Shown: positions 59,875-64,000 of the stretch, piece after piece
Numbering within the stretch: position 1 is the first letter of the stretch
How the letters are laid out: every line of letters starts with the position of its first letter
Assembly: GCF_022965805.1 (NCBI RefSeq)
Contig: NC_133109.1
Coordinates: forward strand, 1,007,001 to 1,071,000
Direction of reading: 5' to 3'
DNA length: 64,000 bases
From: Primulina eburnea
Taxonomy: Eukaryota; Streptophyta; Magnoliopsida; Lamiales; Gesneriaceae
Made by a program: the position numbers and the translations under genes
The notes under the pieces: generated by a model
Databases searched by the model: none
Told to the model about the DNA's origin: nothing
The model's input: only the letters and a program-made list of their open reading frames with translations

Positions 59875-61897
59875 CTCTTGTTAAAAAATCTGCAAGAATA
59901 TTTTCATGAGATTTTATTATCATAATATCAAAAATATAATTTTGACATAAAGCTTGCCATCGTAATAATCTAGCCTTCTCCGGTTTAGACTCAATTCTAT
60001 TCCTCAAAAAGGCTTTAACTTGAGTGTTATCAACTTTCAAAGTGAATTTCTTTGCAAGTAAAAATAACGGCCATTTTTCAAAAGCCCTTTTTACTGCATA
60101 AAATTCCTTTTCGTTGATATGCCATCTTATGGCTTCTGCGTCTGAGAATAACCCACTACAATATCTGCATGGTTGTTCTCCATCTGGTGTGAGCTTTGTT
60201 AATACTGCAGCCCACCAATGATCACTGGCATCGGTATATAATACCAGATCATCCTCGTCTTGAGGAATAGCCATCTTTGGAAGATTTTTGCAAACCTTCT
60301 TTAAATGGATAAGTCCTTTTGTGTGTTCGTCTGTCCATATAAATCTAGCATCCTTTTTCAATAATGGACTGAACACCTTCCTGTGTTTTGCTAGGTTTTT
60401 AATAAACATCCCAGCAAAATTAACAACCCCTAAAAAACTTTGAAGTTGTTTCTTGTCTTTGAGATTCTCTGGAAAATTCTGCACATTTTCTACTATGTGT
60501 TCTTGCAGAATTATTCCTGATTCATCGATTTCAATTCCGAGGAATTCAATCTTTCTTGTAGCAATGACTGCTTTCTTTTCAGATAAAACCAGTCCTTCTT
60601 TCTTGCAAACATTAGAGAAAATCTCCAAATGTTTAACATGTTCATTCATATCTTTGGATGCTATTAAAACATCGTCGATGTAAACAAACATAAACTTGAA
60701 ATAATCTTTGAAAAGATTATCCATCTTTCTTTGAAATATTTGGGGTGAGTTAGCCAATCCCATTGGTAATACTTCCCAAATATAATGTCCTTGAGGTGTG
60801 GAGAAAGCTGTGAATTTCTTGCTTTCTTCCTGCATCCGAATCTGATAGAATCCAGACTTGCAATCAAATTTAGAGAATATCTTGGCATTGCGAATGCAAC
60901 TAATCAAGTGTTCTCTACTAGGTATAAAATACCCATCAAACTCCAGAATCTTATTAATTTCTTGATAATTAATAACCAATCTGGGTTTTCCTCGTTTAAT
61001 TTCACCACGGTTTCTTACCAGAAAACCTGGACTGCTATATGGTGACATACCTGCTTTGATTAATCCAAGGTCCAAATGTTCCTTGATTATAATCTGCATA
61101 TCCCTCTGATCAATGATGTTCATTGGGATGGGTTTACAACGGACAAATTCATACTCTTTGCCTTCCTTGATCTTAAGGCAAGCCCTGAGTTGATTTCTGT
61201 CCCACCATGCCAAGGGATCTTCGTTATAATTTTCTTTGATCCTCTTCTTGACATCTTCCAGTGATACCTTAGATTCAAACTCTACTTCATTTGTGTGTAG
61301 AGTTATCTTAAGGCATTCTATATCTTCTGGTTGGAGTTCCTTATCTGCTCTTAACTGGAGCATTGTTTCTCCAAACCGTCTTGAATCCTTCATTTTTGGG
61401 TTCAGAAGTTTTCCTGAATCACCACGCTTGCTGCGAAACTGGATTGGAAATTTTCTGTAAAATGCCTCCCTAAGTCTCTGGACTATGATTTTGTGAGCAC
61501 ATGGTGTTGTGAACACTAATCTTCTAGTCTCATTTTCTTGTGTATAGGACTTGAACATTTGTAGGAAATTATTTCCTAACAATATGTCAGCTCCTGTATC
61601 ATGAAAATAAATTGGTGGTGTCTTTACCTTGTACCAAGGTGTTTGTCCAGCACCGCCAATCATGATTTCAGTCATCTTAATCCCTTTACATAAGATTAAG
61701 ATTCTTCTGGAAAAATCTCTTCCAGCAATCTTGGGTAACTCTTCTTCCAAATTATTTGGAAAAACTCCTCGTTTTGCTGTACATATTCCAGCACCTGAAT
61801 CAATATATGCAGCAAAGTATTCTGCCTTATATTGTTCATACAACATTCCTACTGGAATGTATATGGAGAATGGACTTGTGGTCATTGGATTTTCCAC
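59861..61897 (-). CDS. pararetroviral protease / reverse transcriptase / RNase H
   Basis: An intact frame of 678 residues. The aspartic protease motif is IDSGAGIC near residue 32, followed by a flap-like region and ILLGNNFL. The reverse transcriptase has PRLVINYQEINK, FSKFDCKSGFYQI, LPMGLANSPQIFQ and the catalytic YIDDVLIAS near residue 404. The RT connection is followed by RNase H with VLYTDASDHWWAAVL, NEKEFYAV, and ILADFLTRD at the C-terminus. The protease-RT-RNase H order without integrase is diagnostic of Caulimoviridae and rules out Ty3/gypsy. The enzyme copies pregenomic RNA into DNA. All catalytic residues named are present. The start overlaps the movement-protein ORF by 16 nt. Confidence 0.92.
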   Translation of the reverse strand: MENPMTTSPFSIYIPVGMLYEQYKAEYFAAYIDSGAGICTAKRGVFPNNLEEELPKIAGRDFSRRILILCKGIKMTEIMIGGAGQTPWYKVKTPPIYFHDTGADILLGNNFLQMFKSYTQENETRRLVFTTPCAHKIIVQRLREAFYRKFPIQFRSKRGDSGKLLNPKMKDSRRFGETMLQLRADKELQPEDIECLKITLHTNEVEFESKVSLEDVKKRIKENYNEDPLAWWDRNQLRACLKIKEGKEYEFVRCKPIPMNIIDQRDMQIIIKEHLDLGLIKAGMSPYSSPGFLVRNRGEIKRGKPRLVINYQEINKILEFDGYFIPSREHLISCIRNAKIFSKFDCKSGFYQIRMQEESKKFTAFSTPQGHYIWEVLPMGLANSPQIFQRKMDNLFKDYFKFMFVYIDDVLIASKDMNEHVKHLEIFSNVCKKEGLVLSEKKAVIATRKIEFLGIEIDESGIILQEHIVENVQNFPENLKDKKQLQSFLGVVNFAGMFIKNLAKHRKVFSPLLKKDARFIWTDEHTKGLIHLKKVCKNLPKMAIPQDEDDLVLYTDASDHWWAAVLTKLTPDGEQPCRYCSGLFSDAEAIRWHINEKEFYAVKRAFEKWPLFLLAKKFTLKVDNTQVKAFLRNRIESKPEKARLLRWQALCQNYIFDIMIIKSHENILADFLTRDGQH

Positions 61898-63117
61898 ATT
61901 TTATCTTCTGCCATAAACTCCATTCCATACTCTAGACGTTTCCAAGGTTTATGTTCCTCGAGAAACTCTAGCCCAAGAATCAATCGTTCTGATTCTTTTC
62001 CTGGAATTCCTTGAATATGAACCTCCAATTCTCCGATATTAATCAGTCCTTGGTAAGTTCCTATCATCGGTTGTTCCAAATAGTATATTGAATTACAAGG
62101 AAATTGATTCCTTTGTTTTGTAATATCAAATACTATTTCTACTTCCTTCCAACCTTCTGGGCATCTGAGCTTTCCTATTGTAGAAAAACTTTTCAACTCC
62201 TGTTGGGTTTCTATGACAGGCTTTTTATCCCATCTGTAACTTGTAATTCTATCTCCTTGAAAAGATAGTCTTCTTGGTTCCAGTCTAAGACTTTGATTTC
62301 TCTGTAGAATCGGTTTGTCTTGGATCTGGATATTTGTTTCCTGTATTAAAGGAAACTCAATTCTTTCTGGATAAATTGCCTGCGCAACTTTTCCAAATAT
62401 CTCAGGTATTTCAATAAACTCGTTTCTAATAAACAATTCAGAATGATGTGTATTAGATAGAGCATATGAAATCTGATAGGTAATAGAATATGGTCTATTG
62501 CCTTCTTTCATCAACCTTTTTTCCTTGAAGTTCTGATGTAATGTCAAGGCTCGGCTGAAATCTCGATCTGCCAGGTTGCAGGCTATCCTTGGATAGATTA
62601 CTCCTACAATTTTTCCTGCACAGAGGTTTCCTGAGATTGTTCCCAGTACTGAATCTTGTAGATTCCCCATTCTTTTATCGCATATGGCGATATCAATTGG
62701 TGAATCTATCCCTTCTTTGAAAGTAGCCTTTATCATAATCTGGATTGCTCCTATATGAATCCAGGACATAGTCCTTGCTACTTCTATCTTGAGTTTTTGT
62801 AATTCCTCTTTTATTTCTTCGGAAGGAATTAACTGCATCTCCATTCTATTTCCTGTAAGTTCCATTGGGATTGCCATTTCCCTTCTAGAAACTTTATAGA
62901 TTAGATGATGCTTTCTGCTTCTTAGGCCAAGACTTCCTAAGAACTTTTCTACCTGTCCTGCAGAGAAACCTTGGTATCTCTGTAGACTTGGATTCTCTCT
63001 CATGATTCTTTGAACCATGTTATGAGATATTGTTGTTTGGCTAAAAAACCCAGACAAATCTTCATGTGTTTCGTGTCGAAACACCTCGTCTTCAGTCAGA
63101 TTCCGATTCTGTTCCAT
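61882..63117 (-). CDS. pararetroviral movement protein (30K superfamily)
   Basis: An intact frame of 411 residues, starting 26 nt inside the end of the coat-protein ORF. Residues about 120-220 have the 30K-type core: HIGAIQIMIKATFKEGIDSP, then a conserved Asp-containing IDIAICDKRM, GTISGNLCAGKIVGV and an LADRDFSRALTLHQNF segment, as in caulimovirid movement proteins. The C-terminal third is less conserved and ends FMAEDKMWKIQ. The protein would modify plasmodesmata for cell-to-cell spread. Confidence 0.85.
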   Translation of the reverse strand: MEQNRNLTEDEVFRHETHEDLSGFFSQTTISHNMVQRIMRENPSLQRYQGFSAGQVEKFLGSLGLRSRKHHLIYKVSRREMAIPMELTGNRMEMQLIPSEEIKEELQKLKIEVARTMSWIHIGAIQIMIKATFKEGIDSPIDIAICDKRMGNLQDSVLGTISGNLCAGKIVGVIYPRIACNLADRDFSRALTLHQNFKEKRLMKEGNRPYSITYQISYALSNTHHSELFIRNEFIEIPEIFGKVAQAIYPERIEFPLIQETNIQIQDKPILQRNQSLRLEPRRLSFQGDRITSYRWDKKPVIETQQELKSFSTIGKLRCPEGWKEVEIVFDITKQRNQFPCNSIYYLEQPMIGTYQGLINIGELEVHIQGIPGKESERLILGLEFLEEHKPWKRLEYGMEFMAEDKMWKIQ

Positions 63118-64000
63118 CAGATTCTTCCTGACTTAAGACTTCCTCTTCTTCATATATACTCTCATCTGAGGCAATGTCCTCAAATTGGTATACTTGAATG
63201 AGATCTTGGTAATAAACTGCTTCTTCAATATCCGGAGTAGGATCAAAACGTTTAATACCTCTTTTCTCATTTTCTGGACAATTGGTCGAGATATGACCTC
63301 TTGCTCCACATGTCCAGCAATTACAATCCTTGAAACTTTCATTGGTTCTAGTATGAGCTCTTCTGAAAGTTTTCTTTGTAGGTGTTCTTCCTGTGCTTCG
63401 AGATGAACTTGATGCCTGGGATGATATCCTACTTCTCGATGGTCCGCTTCTTTGTCCAGATTTATAAGATCTGGCTTTCTGTCTAGACCATACGGTTCTT
63501 GGTTTCCAAGAACTTCTTCCACTTCGTGCATAAGGATGAGTCCTAAAACTTTTCCTTTTATGTTTCTGTGGTTTACTTCCAATAATTGTTGGAAGATCAT
63601 TTTCCTTACAACACAAAGGAGTTCTTTTGTTGATACCCCTTAGTCGTTTGTAATTCTTTTGTAATGCTGCCATGTGACACCATTCTGCTAATTTCCCTTT
63701 AAGGAAAGAGGCTCTTCTTGCCAATGTATCCGGATTACCAGGTACGTATTCCCCTATGAGCATTTCTCTCCAAGGGCTTGGCATTTTTGCGAAGAAAAGC
63801 TGCATAGCTATATCTTCTTCGACTCCTGAATTCCATCTATATTTGGTGAATAACATAATGTATTCATCTACCAAACATATATCATGTAATTCAAGACTAT
63901 ACAGAGCTTGCGTATATTTTTTCTTTTTCTCTGTATCTTGACTATTGAAATAGTCTACCCCTATAAAGTGTGCTTTGAATAGGGTAGCCATCTTTCCAGC
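63092..64000 (-). CDS. pararetroviral coat protein, C-terminal part, runs off the edge
   Basis: The frame is open from the window edge to the stop at 63092-63094. An ATG lies at 63991, but there is no stop upstream of it in the window, so the true start is probably outside. The visible part has a helical capsid-type region (WNSGVEEDIAMQLFFAKMPS, AEWCHMAALQKNY), then a very basic Ser/Arg-rich stretch. A CCHC zinc knuckle (CWTCGARGHISTNC) follows, and the C-terminus is acidic (EEEEVLSQEESDGTESESD). The basic region plus CCHC knuckle is typical of caulimovirid coat proteins and binds pregenomic RNA. No break is visible. Confidence 0.85.
   Translation of the reverse strand, partial: AGKMATLFKAHFIGVDYFNSQDTEKKKKYTQALYSLELHDICLVDEYIMLFTKYRWNSGVEEDIAMQLFFAKMPSPWREMLIGEYVPGNPDTLARRASFLKGKLAEWCHMAALQKNYKRLRGINKRTPLCCKENDLPTIIGSKPQKHKRKSFRTHPYARSGRSSWKPRTVWSRQKARSYKSGQRSGPSRSRISSQASSSSRSTGRTPTKKTFRRAHTRTNESFKDCNCWTCGARGHISTNCPENEKRGIKRFDPTPDIEEAVYYQDLIQVYQFEDIASDESIYEEEEVLSQEESDGTESESD

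Larger units (their letters stand above)
57600..64000 (-). mobile_element. endogenous pararetrovirus (Caulimoviridae), right end outside the window
   Basis: Minus strand, 5' to 3': coat protein, movement protein, protease/RT/RNase H and transactivator-like ORFs. Each overlaps the next by 26, 16 and 14 nt. They are followed by a 66-codon ORF, a TATA box and polyadenylation signals. Separate CP, MP, Pol and TAV ORFs in this order resemble Cavemovirus and Solendovirus, and differ from Petuvirus or Florendovirus polyproteins and from Caulimovirus (MP first). All frames visible here are open. There is no integrase and no LTR, as expected for this family, so integration was passive. The left junction near 57600 is approximate. 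No tRNA-Met primer site was seen in the part present. Confidence 0.88.

Noticed and set aside
59861..61897. Ty3/gypsy polymerase instead of viral polymerase
   Set aside because: No integrase follows the RNase H. The upstream ORF is a movement protein and there are no LTRs.

Overview
The window is nuclear DNA from a flowering plant. The evidence is AT-rich intergenic DNA, genes split by GT-AG introns, plant-specific gene families, and many plant transposons (TRIM, copia, PIF/Harbinger, hAT and a tRNA-derived SINE). The gene content fits a eudicot. An asterid such as a Lamiales species is a guess, not something the sequence proves.

Layout. 1-660: possible 5' end of a leftward gene running off the edge. 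709-957: SINE with a 16-bp target duplication. 4061-5819 (-): intact five-exon UBA-domain gene. 8.7-15.4 kb: repeat-rich block with a hairpin-bearing AT-rich element, a Tourist-like MITE and a decayed PIF/Harbinger element that keeps both of its genes. 18149-24756 and 38392-45560 (+): tandem paralogous ABCC (MRP-type) transporter genes, each with 11 exons at matching splice positions. Copy A carries two single-base frameshifts and copy B carries one. The 13.6 kb between them is a graveyard: a 2.15-kb solo LTR inside a divergent ~0.79-kb tandem array, a truncated copia 5' end, a LINE remnant and a complete TRIM. Stretches matching the DNA upstream of copy A are scattered through it, so the duplication included the upstream region. 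A second solo LTR lies in intron 1 of copy B. 46186-47138 (-): two-exon plastid-type DUF3143 gene. 47.6-53.3 kb: hAT-type MITE, a palindromic MITE, a second TRIM and a truncated, frameshifted copia element. 54233-55985 (+): broken gene of the Cys/His-repeat (WRKY19-like) family.

57.6-64 kb (-): an endogenous pararetrovirus (Caulimoviridae). It has four long overlapping open ORFs in the order coat protein, movement protein, protease/RT/RNase H, and transactivator-like protein. These are followed by a small ORF, a TATA box and polyadenylation signals. The coat protein ORF runs off the right edge. This is the most unusual part of the window, because the visible viral reading frames have no stop codons or frameshifts.

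The host genes do not form a pathway; they are unrelated neighbours apart from the ABCC pair. Coordinates of spliced genes were set by hand from splice consensus, reading phase and comparison of the two paralogs. Domain names come from recognising motifs, not from database searches.
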